The notes beneath the pieces are model-generated. The model saw nothing but the letters and a program-made list of their open reading frames with translations. It did no database searches and had not been told where the DNA came from. DNA of 64,000 bases from Gonapodya sp. JEL0774 (taxonomy: Eukaryota > Monoblepharomycota > Monoblepharidomycetes > Monoblepharidales > Gonapodyaceae): NCBI GenBank assembly GCA_027604505.1, contig JADIIX010000013.1, positions 186,001-250,000 of the forward strand, given 5' to 3'. The position numbers and the translations under genes are program-made. The stretch's first letter is position 1. The number at the start of each line of letters is the position of its first letter. Positions 1-10,954 of the stretch are shown one piece after another.

Positions 1-2367
1 GGTGCTGAAGCTCGCCCTGCTGATTGCCAACAGCACCTGGGGGGGCAGGTGGCGGATGTCCATGTAGTGGCGCCACCAGCATTGAGTTTGCTCTCAGTTG
101 CTGCATTTGCTGTTGTTGAACCTCCTGACGATGTTGCTGAAGAGCGGAAAATTGTTGGAAAGCGGGATCCACAGAACTAAACACGCTCGCAAGTGACGGT
201 GATCCAGATTTGCTCGTTTCATCCTCATGGCCCAGACCAGGAGGTAGAGGTATTGCAGATGCGGGAGCAAGACCCGGAGGTGGTGGGGTTGGAACAGGTC
301 CAGGTTTCATTAAGTGCGTCTCCTCTAGTCCGGGCACACCAGAGGAACTGGATACCGATAGCGGAGCTTCTAAAGAAGACAAAAAGGCTCCTGGTGGGGA
401 AACAAAGATTCTGTCATTGTCCTTCCCAACCTTCTCCCGAAGCCTCTCACTTGGCTTCTCCGTTCCAAATTCCCTGACGTTCTCTGTATGTGTTTCACGG
501 TCCGCATCGTCCTTTTTGTCCCTTTCACCACTGTCCCTTTTTCCTTTCCAGTCACTGGAGCCATTTGTATCACCTCGCATCCGTCTTCCGGATACCTGCG
601 ACGTCACTGGCGGAGGCGCTTGAGTAAGGACTGGGGTTCCCTCGCCATGGGGAGTTGCGACACCATTCTCGTCGCGGCCCGCAGCCTGAGACGAAGAGCG
701 CGCAGGTTTTGCCCTTTGTATAGACATAAAATGCGTCCAGAGATACATAGCCGTAAGATCAGCATGTGACTAAACCACATACCAAGTGGCTGTGGCTGGA
801 AGACCACCTCCCGTATCTCTCTTGACTTGTTCAAGTGGCGGAAAGGGAGCCGGCCTCACTTGACCTCTGTGCGGGGTGGCTAGAAGAGTTTCTTCCGTGA
901 CTCCTTCAGCTGGATCCCCATGCTCATGAAGGAAAACGCAGTTGGGGTTCGGACATGTCTGTCCACGAAGGTAGTGTGCACAGTATCGTGTCGTACCATG
1001 TGTTGCTCTAAGAAAAATAGAAACAACGCGCCTTAGTTACTCAAGTACGTGGGCAGGCACATTAGAAACCACCTCCTTTGACTCACCTGACCAATCGGCC
1101 CTCGTAAGTTGTACCCTCCACCTCTTTAATTGCTTTTGCGGCATCCTCTTTCCTCGCAAAAGCAATGTACAGACCCAGAGGCTGACCACCCAATCCACCG
1201 TGCCCACCGCCAGCTGGACTACTGCTGGTGGGGCCACCGGCAGGCCGACGGTTTACGTATGCCCTCGTCACCTTGCCAAACTGGCCGAAATACTCAGGAG
1301 ATCGGAGTATCTTAAATTCAGATATGTTTCAGCTGCACATCCGGGGAAAATTCTCAGCCAGCAAAAATCTCATACCTCTTCGCCCCCTACTTTCGGCGGC
1401 AGTCCCACCACGTAAATGAGGTTACGTTGAACCACTCTTATCGACGCGAGGTGCTTGCGTTGTTGGAGTTCTTGCTCCTTCCTCTCCCGTTCTTTCGCCT
1501 TCTTGGCGGCACGAAGGCGAGCTGCCCTAGGATCGACGGAACAACCTTAGTTGGAATGACGGTCGGGAAGGGCCAGTCAAGGGACCGGCAAAAGCCAGTG
1601 AAGCATCATCTGCCTGCCCAACTGTGTTAATGCACAGTGCTGCGAAGCAAGCATCCACTTTGAGCTTCATGGCATTGCCTTCACGCCCTCCGCAATTGCT
1701 CATCATCTTGAACAAAGCAACTTCCTCAGTCCCCTGCTGTACTCACTCTTCCCCACTCATGGGTGTGAATTCAACCTGCTCGTCCGTGTAGGGGCGGCGA
1801 CAAGCCGGGCAAAGACTGTTCAAATTCTCTCGGATGTGATTCCAGCAGAAGCGACAAATCTTTGCGAAATTAAGTTATCAATGTTCAGTCCAGTACAAAA
1901 ACAGAAGGTGAATGGTACGGTCAATAGTACAATACGACCAGGTGAAACCAATTGATTCCAAAATCCAGAACGCATTTATCGCTCCAACGACACCGTGAAG
2001 GCAATTCACGAAAATCTTATGCAGGGTTGTGAGAACAAGTCTCTAAATTCGTGGGAACTGATGCACAACCCATGACAAACAAGGCAATGAAAGTCCTGAG
2101 TGTGAACGAAACTGCACATGGGGCTCGTAGAAGCAAGTTTCCTCGTCCTTGAGTCTACCCGCATAGCGTAGCATCTCTGAGCTATACTGATGCTTCCATA
2201 TGTTTTTCATTGTCCCCGAGATCTCCACGAAAACGAACCTGATACCCGCATGGACATGGCTTGAACCCTCGATCCGAAATATCGATTTCTTCCATGCACA
2301 GAGGACATTCAGAGTCTTCAATATCAGAATCGTAGGCTGGTAGGTTAGGGTGCGTGGAAAGGGTCAT
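1..2367 (-). CDS. NOT4: CCR4-NOT E3 ubiquitin ligase NOT4 (3'-truncated by window edge)
   Basis: Ubiquitin ligase subunit of the CCR4-NOT complex, acting in mRNA turnover and co-translational quality control. The start at 2367 opens a short leader and then the C4C4 RING: ECPLCMEEIDISDRGFKPC in exon 1, then, after an intron (about 1860-2240), CRFCW...LCPACRRPY at 1760-1855. A basic helical linker ending in RKHLASIRVVQRNLIYVVGL leads into the RRM (about 1090-1440; SPEYFGQFGKV, then LYIAFARKEDAAKAI). A CCCH finger follows at about 910-1000 (YCAHYLRGQTCPNPNCVFLH). This RING-linker-RRM-CCCH order is diagnostic for Not4/CNOT4. The remaining C-terminus is Ser/Pro/Gln-rich, reads open to base 1 and contains DPAFQQFSALQQ, like the NOT1-binding tail. 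Several introns; the last exons lie outside the window. Confidence 0.93.
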
Positions 2368-2837
2368 ATTGTACGACTGTTGGAGTACGAGCAGGGTTTG
2401 GTGACAAAGTTTTGAGATGCAATCAGAGAGAACCAAACGAGACAAAGCACGACCACACGAAGAAGGTGAATCTGGAAGTTCTAGAAGTAGGTATCTGCTT
2501 CACGCTTTCGGGGCAGAACAAAAATGCATCCAGCGTTTTGAAACTACTTTCTCCAGGTGTGTGGCTATTTCTTGCCTTAAGGATGAGAACGCGGTCGAAT
2601 AAGAGGATGAACTTACTGTGATGCGAAGTCGATCTCGAGCAGGAAGGATGTCAGAGGGTCTCGGAACTGTCGCGTAGTGATATAGAGATTTGGAATCCGC
2701 ACTCAACTCCCAGCAGACTGTTCGTGCACAAGGCAATCAAGCACAACAAGTAAGCAATTCTGTGTCTGCACACAACAACAAGACATGTCGACAGTGTTTC
2801 TTCGAAACCTAATGATTTAAATTTGTACATGCAATTC
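2368..2837. other. Intergenic, 470 bp
   Basis: Upstream region of the NOT4 gene and downstream of the START-like gene. Short open frames here have no recognisable family signature. I see no RNA gene or repeat. Confidence 0.5.
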
Positions 2838-3994
2838 TACGTACTTTCTTCCTTGGGAGTATCTGCGGACCCGTTTACCTCCTCACTCTTTTGCTCTGTA
2901 CGGTACGAGAACAATTGACACATTGGATTAGGGACATTTGGCTCACAATTGGTCATCAATTATCAGCAAACACACAACCCACCCAAGAAAGCCTTTAGTG
3001 CGTCCGGTATTAAGCCATAACTTCTCTCTAATTCAGCTGCTAACAGGCTCTCAATGAGCGCGGCGGCACCAGGAATCCACAGCGAGTCTACATCTAGGTG
3101 AACACGAATAGACTGCTTACACTGGTTGGGGTTCTCGGGGTCGGGAAGGACCGAGACAGTGCCATGAATCTTGATGTAAGTTTGCATGATGGGAGGGTCT
3201 TCATCAAAGGTAATAGATCTTGAAGTGTGGTCTTTGACGTAGTTGTCGTAATCTAGACGAGAAATTTGAGGGCAATATGAAAGGTCCATTCAACGGGTAG
3301 AAGGATCGTTTAAGAAGGGGCATAAGTAATGGAGACAAAAGATACGTTGGTTCATTCTGTGTGCCCCCAAAGACTTGAATACGTCCGTTCACTTAGCGGA
3401 ATCACTGGTCTTCATAGTATCCACAAACTCACAATGCATCTCCTCGTTTCCAAGATAGTAGAGAACAATGCTTGGGAGCGGAACGTTAGGCACCACTTTC
3501 ACCCTCCTCTTGACCCTCAATGGATTCTCTGGGTCAGGTTCCGATAATTCGTATGACAGATCTCGCAGACCCAGAAACTTGGCCTGGAACTTGTCGTATT
3601 CCTCTTCGTAGAAATCTGAAGAGATTAGTCACGAATTGATATCAGAGACCAGCAACGGAGCATTCCAGAACAGAAGGAATTGCGGGGATGGATACGATGG
3701 TGTGATCATGTGCATCGCTATGCACGGCAGTCCTCCTTTAGAGTGATGCATTCAATTCCACTGTCCCACTTTCCAAAGAACCAAAAGCACAAAAACGGAT
3801 TTGTGGGGTGTTTACCCGATTCAGAGAATAAGGTTCGACTTGTAGATCATAGAGACCGCTCATCCAGCCGCAACAGCATGTCGTGGTCACGACACAACGC
3901 CCGAGTTCACTGATCGAAAGTCAAACCCACATTTCTCAAAGTACTCGTCCGGAGGCAACGGCACTGTAAACTCAACGTCAATATTGCTAGGCAT
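2838..3994 (-). CDS. START-like (SRPBCC fold) protein, function unknown
   Basis: Starts at 3994 with MPSNIDVEFTVPLPPDEYFE, and each exon continues the same pattern: a bulky residue-rich FYEEEYDKFQAKFLGL segment, paired beta-strand runs (RVKRRVKVVPNVPLP), then a strand-rich part (TYIKIHGTVSVLPDPENP) and a long C-terminal helix (AAALIESLLAAELERSYG). That beta-rich core closed by one long helix is the layout of SRPBCC/START-like lipid- or ligand-binding proteins. The last intron (GTGGGT...ACAG) joins KAFL to EQKSEEVNGS and a TAG at 2838. An in-frame upstream ATG-free extension exists but looks like leader. No catalytic residues, signal peptide or membrane segment are visible. The family assignment comes from fold pattern only, so the ligand is unknown. 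Confidence 0.6.
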
Positions 3995-4703
3995 CTCGTG
4001 TTTTGAAGCAATTCTGGGTGGATTCTTTGGTCGTTTTTGTCGTGATAACTGTGTGAGCTGGGGAAGAGATCGGAGTAGTTGGAGGGAGATGCAGTGGATG
4101 AACTTCAGTGGTAAGCGTGTACGAGAGCAACAGCCAGGAGTTGCAGTTGTGGGAAAGGAACTTGGCTCAAAGGGGTGGAAAGAGCCTGATGGAGAGCCAG
4201 AAGAGGCCGAGAAACTCAAAGCTGATTCTATTTGAGTCCGAGAGAATGGACTTCAAGCGGTTGAAATACGAAAGGTTGTGTCGTTTTCAATGAAATGAGG
4301 TCTGGTGCCACTCGACGGGCGGCACTTCACTCTCATTGTTGTTGTGTCAACAGGAACCGACAAACAAAGAAGGCGGAACTCGAGGGCGAAATATATTGAG
4401 TATCGCCGGACACAGACAGAATTGCAGTTGAGAAAGTGTAAATTTGCATGAGGAGCCCAGCGATGTTGAAAAGGGGGGTTCCAAAGCAGTCCTAGAGCTC
4501 AAGGCACTGTAAAGCTGAACATTGCCAAACGCGCTTCATACGAAGAAAAGGAAGAAGAACTCGAAATGGCTATCCTGAGTTCTCTTGACCATAGATTATT
4601 AGAATACATCTCTCCCTTTGGGACAGACCACATTCTTCAAGTACAAGTACGCAAGAAATCAAACCAAAACCCCTTCTCATGTTCTGCATCACCGTGCACT
4701 ACC
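3995..4703. other. Intergenic, 0.7 kb
   Basis: Upstream region of the START-like gene and downstream of the permease gene. No credible coding segment, RNA gene or repeat was seen. Confidence 0.5.
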
Positions 4704-7446
4704 CTATTTAGCTTCTTCCTTCTCGGCTGGGAGATCTGGGTGCTTGGCGCCATCCAAATACCAGTCAGGGTGCCTTGCCAAGTTGGAGTGCCAGAAACCG
4801 TAACCTGCGAAACCCAATTGTGTAAGTGCACCACGTCGTGTTTGAGAAATACTGACGGTCACACTCTCACCGAAGTAAAGAACAAAGCCGATCGCCAGCC
4901 ATACAGCGACACGAATGGCAGTCTCCTTGTTACCCGACAAGACTAGACACAAATCAGAAAGTGAGCGTCGAGGGTCTATCATAATGTTGATTTTGCCCTT
5001 CAAACTCACCAATGAGGCCCATAGAAGTGAAGCATCCCAAGAACGCAACGATGGGTCCAATGATGGTACCAGCAGCACCCTGACCGCCGATCCTGAACGG
5101 ACGGTATCGGTTGTGGTCGGTGAATCGGAGAATGAAGACACCAGCAGACACGAGGAAGAAGGCGAGCAATGTCCCGATGGAAGTCAAGTTCGCGAGAACG
5201 TCAATTGGGAGGAATCCTGCAGCTATAGTGGCGAGGACACCAGTGATAGTAGTTGTGACCTGTAAATCACATCGTGAGTCCCAAAGAGTCCTTAAATTTA
5301 ACACGCAAAAAATCTCACAATAGGGGTGTGGAACTTGGGGTGCATCTTCGCAAAGAAAGCGGGAAGGAGACCGTCGCGTGCCATGGCGTTAAAGATACGA
5401 GGTTGACCCATCAAGGAAACCAAGGTCACTGAACCCAGACCACAAATCTGAAGAACAATCAAAGAATGATTGGGGGAGGGTACTTTTACAGTAAATTCAA
5501 TCAACTCACGGCACCGATGTCAACGATACTCTTCATCCAGTTCAATCCGGTGACCCCAATGACGGCGGAGATGGGAGCTTCACTTGGAATTTCAGTGTAC
5601 TTCATAAGGCCAACCATTCTGCATACGAAAAGAATCGTGAAAAATGGAACCGAGAAAAATACTGAAATTGATTCAATTCCACATACACAGCGCACACAGC
5701 GATGTAGAGCCCGGTCGAAATAATGAGGGACAGGCAGATACCAATGGGCATGTCACGCTGCGGGTTCGCTGCCTCCTGCGCGACTGTGGAGACTGCATCG
5801 AAACCAATGTATGCGAAGAACACAACCTGTGCTCCTCGGAAGATACCCTGAGATCCATACTGCTGGCCAATCGGGTCGGGGATGAACGGTTTGTAGTTGT
5901 CAGGGTTGATCCACTTGATACTGAGAAACTTATTTCCTTAATAACACTACCGTGCGCACTGCAATTTTTCGCAAGAGCTTACCCGACAAAGATGAACATC
6001 AAGATGATGACGATCTTCAGGACGACAATGAAGTTGTTGAATCGGGCAGATTCCTTGATGCCGAAGATCAAAAGCAATGTGAGTGCAAAAGTAAGGGCTG
6101 TGGTACCGATGTGTCAGTCCAATCAGGATTGCCATGCAAATGCCGAGGTAGACTCACCCATCCCCGGAAGGCAAATGTAACCATACACTTTAGTAGGATT
6201 TGAGTCAAGGCAATCACTTCTTGCCGTGCCGTCAAGGCACTTGAAGTTCCGCTCGATCGATCCAGTTTCTTCGTTCCAGTAAATTGGAGGATTAGCGACC
6301 CTGAACAACATGATGATATTCAATATGCACTTTCGAGTAGCTTAGATAGAAAAGCTCACTCGTATTTGAAACCTTTGTAGAAACAGGTGGTTGTGCCGTT
6401 GGGGAGTGGGTCTCCACCACAGGTGTTTGTGGGTCCCACATTGAACCCGATGCCGAAGGTGTCGATAAAGAAAGCCTCGAAGTATGTCGACCAGCCGACC
6501 GCAACGGCAGCAGCAGAAACGAGGTACTGAGGAGGAAGTTCGGAATTCAAAAAAAATCCCGGTTTTATTTCGCATCCAAGGCAACTCACCTCAAGGACCA
6601 AGTCCCAACCGATAATCCAAGCGAGAAGCTCCCCAAGGGTGGCGTAGGTGAAGGTGTAAGCAGAACCAGAAATGGGAATCAGGGCCGAGAGTTCAGAGTA
6701 CTGGAAAAGGTCCTCCGTCAGTCTTAAGATTCAAGACGGTTCCGGAAAGTGACCACGTACAGTGAAGGCAGCAAATGCCGACACAACTCCAGCAATGACG
6801 AAGGAGAGGAGGATAGCTGGTCCGGCGTAGTTCCGGGCAGCAGATCCTGTGAGGGCAAAGATACCAGCTCCAATGATACCACCCAACCCAAGGAGGGTCC
6901 TGCGAAAGACACATTCTCAAGGTAAGAAGTAGGAAGCTTACTCCATTTCGTAACTCAATGAGCTCACAAGTCAATCCAGGAGAGCGTTTTGCGGTATCTG
7001 GTGATTGCGATAAACAAAGTGGCTTCAACGACGGCGTGAAGATATCCGCATTCAGCAAGCTACGTACCCAAGGGTTTCACCCTCTGCGATACTAAGAAGG
7101 GAAATCGGAAGGCGAGTCAGAAAGACGGATGGGCAGATCGGATCCGATTTGATATCCGGTGAAAAGACAGGGATGAGGCGGGATAGGACAGAATGGATCA
7201 TCGAACAAATACCCACATAACGTCACTGGGCAGGTGAGAATGAAGAGAAGGAAGTGTTAGTAAGATTACTGGCAGGAGGATCCGTTTTGAGCGCCTGGAA
7301 GACTCGGCGACAACAGCTGTCCATAGGTGGGTCCACTCTCGCGGAGACGAGATACGACCGACACCGACGCCAGCACAAATGAGCGTGTCTGAACGTGCTA
7401 CTCACACCCGCTTTGTGCGGAAAAGCTTCTTGAGTACCGCTGCCAT
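4704..7446 (-). CDS. CAT-type amino-acid permease (APC superfamily, SLC7/YfnA-like)
   Basis: Integral membrane amino-acid transporter. The first exon is MAAVLKKLFRTKRV at 7446; a later exon has RKTLSWIDL joined to TLLGLGGIIGAGIFALTG, the unwound TM1 substrate motif of the APC fold. About 12 or more hydrophobic segments follow: AILLSFVIAGVVSAFAA; LAWIIGWDLVLEYLVSAA; the TM6 motif FFAYIGFDAVSTVAQEAANP; TLVSLMGQPRIFNAMARDGL; and a C-terminal pair before the stop at 4704. GFDAVSTVAQE and the cytoplasmic QPRIFNAMARDGL-P loop are typical of the cationic amino-acid transporter branch. An unusual Cys-containing loop lies at 6190-6450. Introns are about 50-70 nt. The tail is soluble and acidic-basic (AEKEEAK). 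Substrate cannot be told from sequence. Confidence 0.92.
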
Positions 7447-9488
7447 CACTGAGAAGTGGTGCACCGATGTGTTGATAAACCAGGCGGTCTAAGTACAGCT
7501 CAGAAAAAAGGAGAGAGCCTCAAATTTATGTAAGGATTGCGGGCGGGGCCGCCTTATCGAAACCCTCAGATTTGGCTTCCTTTTTCTTCTGCACCACATA
7601 ATAAATCTGTTCACAGATTCCCCAGCTCACATCACACATAAGTACAACCATGAAGCAACCGTTGCGCTTAACCAGCGAAAAGTCCACCAGTATTTGTCAA
7701 GTTCAATTCATCAATGCACTCAGGTGGCTTGTCAGAGAATGATAACATTGAGGCCCATCACCTCTGGCCGGGAAGTTTGCCAATTTCCGGACGTAGTGGC
7801 GCCTGACGCGCAGAGCTTGGACAAAGGGACCCCATAGGTGCCAGTGTGATTCTGGAAAGCTTAGGATTAGATATGTAACCAGGTTGGATCGCTCCTGACG
7901 CACTATCAGGGCAAGATTAAAATGGGAGACAAATGACAACAACCCTCTGATATACATAATCAGAAAAGAAGAGCACAGAGACAGTAAGAAGCTAAGAAGC
8001 TCTAGCAAAAATTTAGATATCAAGCTGAGTGCTCTCACAAACCTGGTCTCATTCACACTATGATATGTCATTCAGACATCGCAAAATATCGACGCTGACG
8101 AGAGATTGAAAGCGCACAGAGAAACTTAGGTGTCTCCCTTTGGAATTCCACGCTGGATTTTTCTTCGGGCTCAATTTTTACTCGAAGGTCCAAGCAAATT
8201 GGCTTCCGACCCTTTCCGACCTCCCACTGGTGATCGGGAACTGTTCATTGTTGAATCATCACCCGCCCGCCGACACACCTCCGACCCAACAGTACAATAT
8301 GTACAACACTTTGTAGGACAAAATGGACCTTCCCCAAAAAATTGAGTGGATGTACGCAAACATAGATTTTGTATATAGAATGTGATATGTTACACAGAAG
8401 GTTTTACGATACATAGTATCTAAGCAGCGAGAAAAAACATGTCGAACATAGCCGTAAACAATGGATTGACACTATGCAACCAACAATTAATGTCTTGGGG
8501 AAAGTTCGGGAGTTTTATGTCATGACACGGGGTAGGCTGCTTCGTTATACCTCCCACGACATTCCCTCTCACACATTCGGAGAATGCACTCCCGTCGTCG
8601 CAGAATGCTGGTAGGTGTAAAAGTGCAATGGATTTTAGCCACGAAAGCCGTGTGTGTGTCTAGTTGGTGTTCTCACCCGTCCAAAATCACAACACAATAA
8701 AACGTGAGCGACGGCACCAACAGAAATGGCTCTGCGGTTATGGTGTCAAGCAGTACTCCATTCGAAAGGTACTGAAACGGATTGTTCTATCTGCACTTAG
8801 GTGGAACGGCAGACCCTATTTGATCGAACTCGAATCCAGTGAAGAGTGGATCACAAATCCGATATGCATGCCCTGCTTGTTCGCTTGCGTTCATGAACTC
8901 GAAAGATGCTAGAAACACGCACATTTACTCATTGAGCGTCGCGCTTGCGTCCGCCAATTTTTCAATCACCCAGCAAGTACAAAAGAAAAAGAAAGGAAAC
9001 GCCTACGGTGAACTAACTCCAAGTCGCTCGCAACAGGCGGTTCGACCTAGCACACTAATTAATTCAGTAACGCGCATGGATGAAAGAAAGAGTCCCTTGG
9101 AATGCCATCTCCTGTTTCCACTCGTCGTTTGGAAATCCAGAATACGAGTCAACACAAACTTCTCAACCTGCGTCGCAACTGGCGGCCGCATAGAGTGTGA
9201 ACGAGTGGTAATTGGTCATAAGGAGCATCGTGTGCATTAGCTGTGATACTGCCGCAACAGGCGTGCAAGATCATAGAAACGCGCCAGATACGAAAGAGTG
9301 GAGTGTAGAGGTTTTGGAGCCCAATGGAGTATATCCGAAAAGAACGTCCGAAAAATAGCATGGAATCCCGAAATCTTGTAATCCTTCACAGTTCAATTCC
9401 AATCCGAGTCGACAAAATCATGGTCAATGGTGAGGAACAGGCCATCCTGCGTGGTTATCGCCGCAAAGCTAGTCCTTCCTTCCACCTG
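7447..9488. other. Intergenic, 2.0 kb, no gene found
   Basis: Contains the permease promoter at its left end. The rest has only short open frames on both strands without low-complexity, family motifs or splice-consistent continuation. No tRNA could be folded around the GGTTCGAC string near 9037. Confidence 0.5.
7553..7558 (-). promoter_or_regulatory. GATAAG element upstream of permease
   Basis: Reads GATAAG on the permease strand, about 107 bp before its ATG, next to a GC-rich box. In fungi GATA factors of the AreA/Gln3 type bind this core upstream of nitrogen-catabolite genes including permeases. A single 6-bp match is weak evidence. Confidence 0.3.
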
Positions 9489-10387
9489 TTAAAAGGTGTT
9501 CACTTCGCCAAGCTGACTGAGTTGCTTGATCTTGCGTCCCTGGGTCATCAGCAACTTCATCTCAGCCTCCCTGATCCTCGCAGCAATCTCCTCGTTCCGT
9601 TCCTGCAACAACTCGCACCTTGCCTCGAGCCAACGCGCACGGAGAAGCTTACGCAGGCGGCATCTGCGGGCTGCGCGGAGCGTTCTGTCCCGACGAGTGC
9701 TGTTGTTCGACGTCGGACTGGGGCGACTATACGATGTAAAGGACACAAAAGAGAGTAAACGTCCGGTAAGTGAGAGCGACCCTTATCCTTATCCAACACG
9801 TTGATCACCCACTTCTTGCCCCCTCGGCCGGGCTTGAGCGCATCAACGAAGTCATCCGCGACTCCGAGGTTGGCCTCAACAGCATTCAAGTATTCTTCAA
9901 AGTCGATTGTCGCAATGGGCTTTCCACTGGCGACTTTGGACTCGGCAGCGAGAATGGCAGAAGGCGGAGGGGGTGGCGAAGGGGAGCGGGAACTGTTACC
10001 AGTGCTGCCACCACGTCCCATCCTCGGAGAGCGATCCTGAGAAGTCTCGTGAGGCGACCCCTCCACGCTCCCTGTTTCAGAACACGTGCTTGCGTTAGGG
10101 AGAGCATCGACGGGGAATCCAGGATGCTGGTACATGACATCAATGGAGGTTGGGGGACTCAATGGAGTCGGCAGAGGCGGAGAATGCATAGCCTGCGTCG
10201 GAGAATGTATGGCGAGCGGAGAAAAGTCTTGTCCGAAGGTCCGTTGGTACGAGGCGAGCAGCGAGAGCAATATTTGGTGGTCAGGGAGATCGGAATAACC
10301 ACTAGGTTGGAAGGATTGTCCAACAGGGACTTTGTGGGCAGGACCATGTTCGAACAACGGATATTGGTGGCTGACGTGCACGTCCAT
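9489..10387 (-). CDS. Gcn4-like bZIP transcription factor
   Basis: Proposed start ATG 10387 (MDVHVSHQYPLF). The N-terminal ~200 residues are Pro/Ser-rich with acidic hydrophobic patches (DFEEYLNAVEANL), as in activation regions. The terminal exon (9489-9725) encodes a bZIP: basic region TLRAARRCRLRKLLRARWLE, then a zipper with heptad Leu/Leu/Ile and an Asn at the position where Gcn4 has its zipper Asn. The basic region tracks Gcn4 closely (AARRSRARKLQR), but the otherwise invariant DNA-contact Asn is Thr. The junction between the two parts (about 9725-9790) changes frame, and I could not find a conventional intron that joins them. A further 5' exon with an ATG at 10588 is possible. Role inferred: amino-acid or stress-responsive transcription. 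Confidence 0.7.
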
Positions 10388-10954
10388 TGCAATTACGTAC
10401 AGAGTTTGATGGGGTCGAAGAATAGATCTGGTTACCGGAATCGGGAGACAGAAAACAATTGTTTTGGGAAACAAAAGCTGTTGCGGATGAAAAAGACATA
10501 GGAATAGAGCAAACTTGAAGCAAAGATGGTCAGGATGCAGGTTTGGACTCACATTGTGGGAGATTCTGTATCGGAACAGTTTTTGCACGACGTCGGGAAC
10601 GGTGAGACGACAGCGAAGGGAAGCGGCTAAGACGCCGGAGAAAGAAGAGAGGAAGCGCGAAGGCTTAGACGCCTAAGGCGGAAGCGGAGGGTGAGCGGGG
10701 GGTGGAAGATTGGGGGATAAGCTATATGGTGGGTGAGCTCATGGCAGCCAGGAGACTCAGCCGCTGCCGCAAAACACCATCCACTATTCCATTGATGTAA
10801 TTGATAAATTTAAGTCGAGTGAGTCGAGTAAGTCGAGTACCACAAAACTAAACCTGGCAAATCTAACACGTAACACCTCCCTTTCCCCAGATCGTTGCTG
10901 AACTCTGACTTCGATGACATCCCGCTAACAACCTCAATTCGCTACGAGATCTCG
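10388..10954. other. Intergenic, 0.57 kb
   Basis: Upstream of the Gcn4-like gene and downstream of the F-box gene. It contains a short repeat of GTCGAGTRA units (10813-10838) with TGAGTC strings resembling half of the Gcn4/AP-1 site. Otherwise I see nothing. Confidence 0.4.

Noticed and set aside
9030-9060. Possible tRNA B box (GGTTCGACC)
   Set aside because: No foldable cloverleaf on either strand around it.
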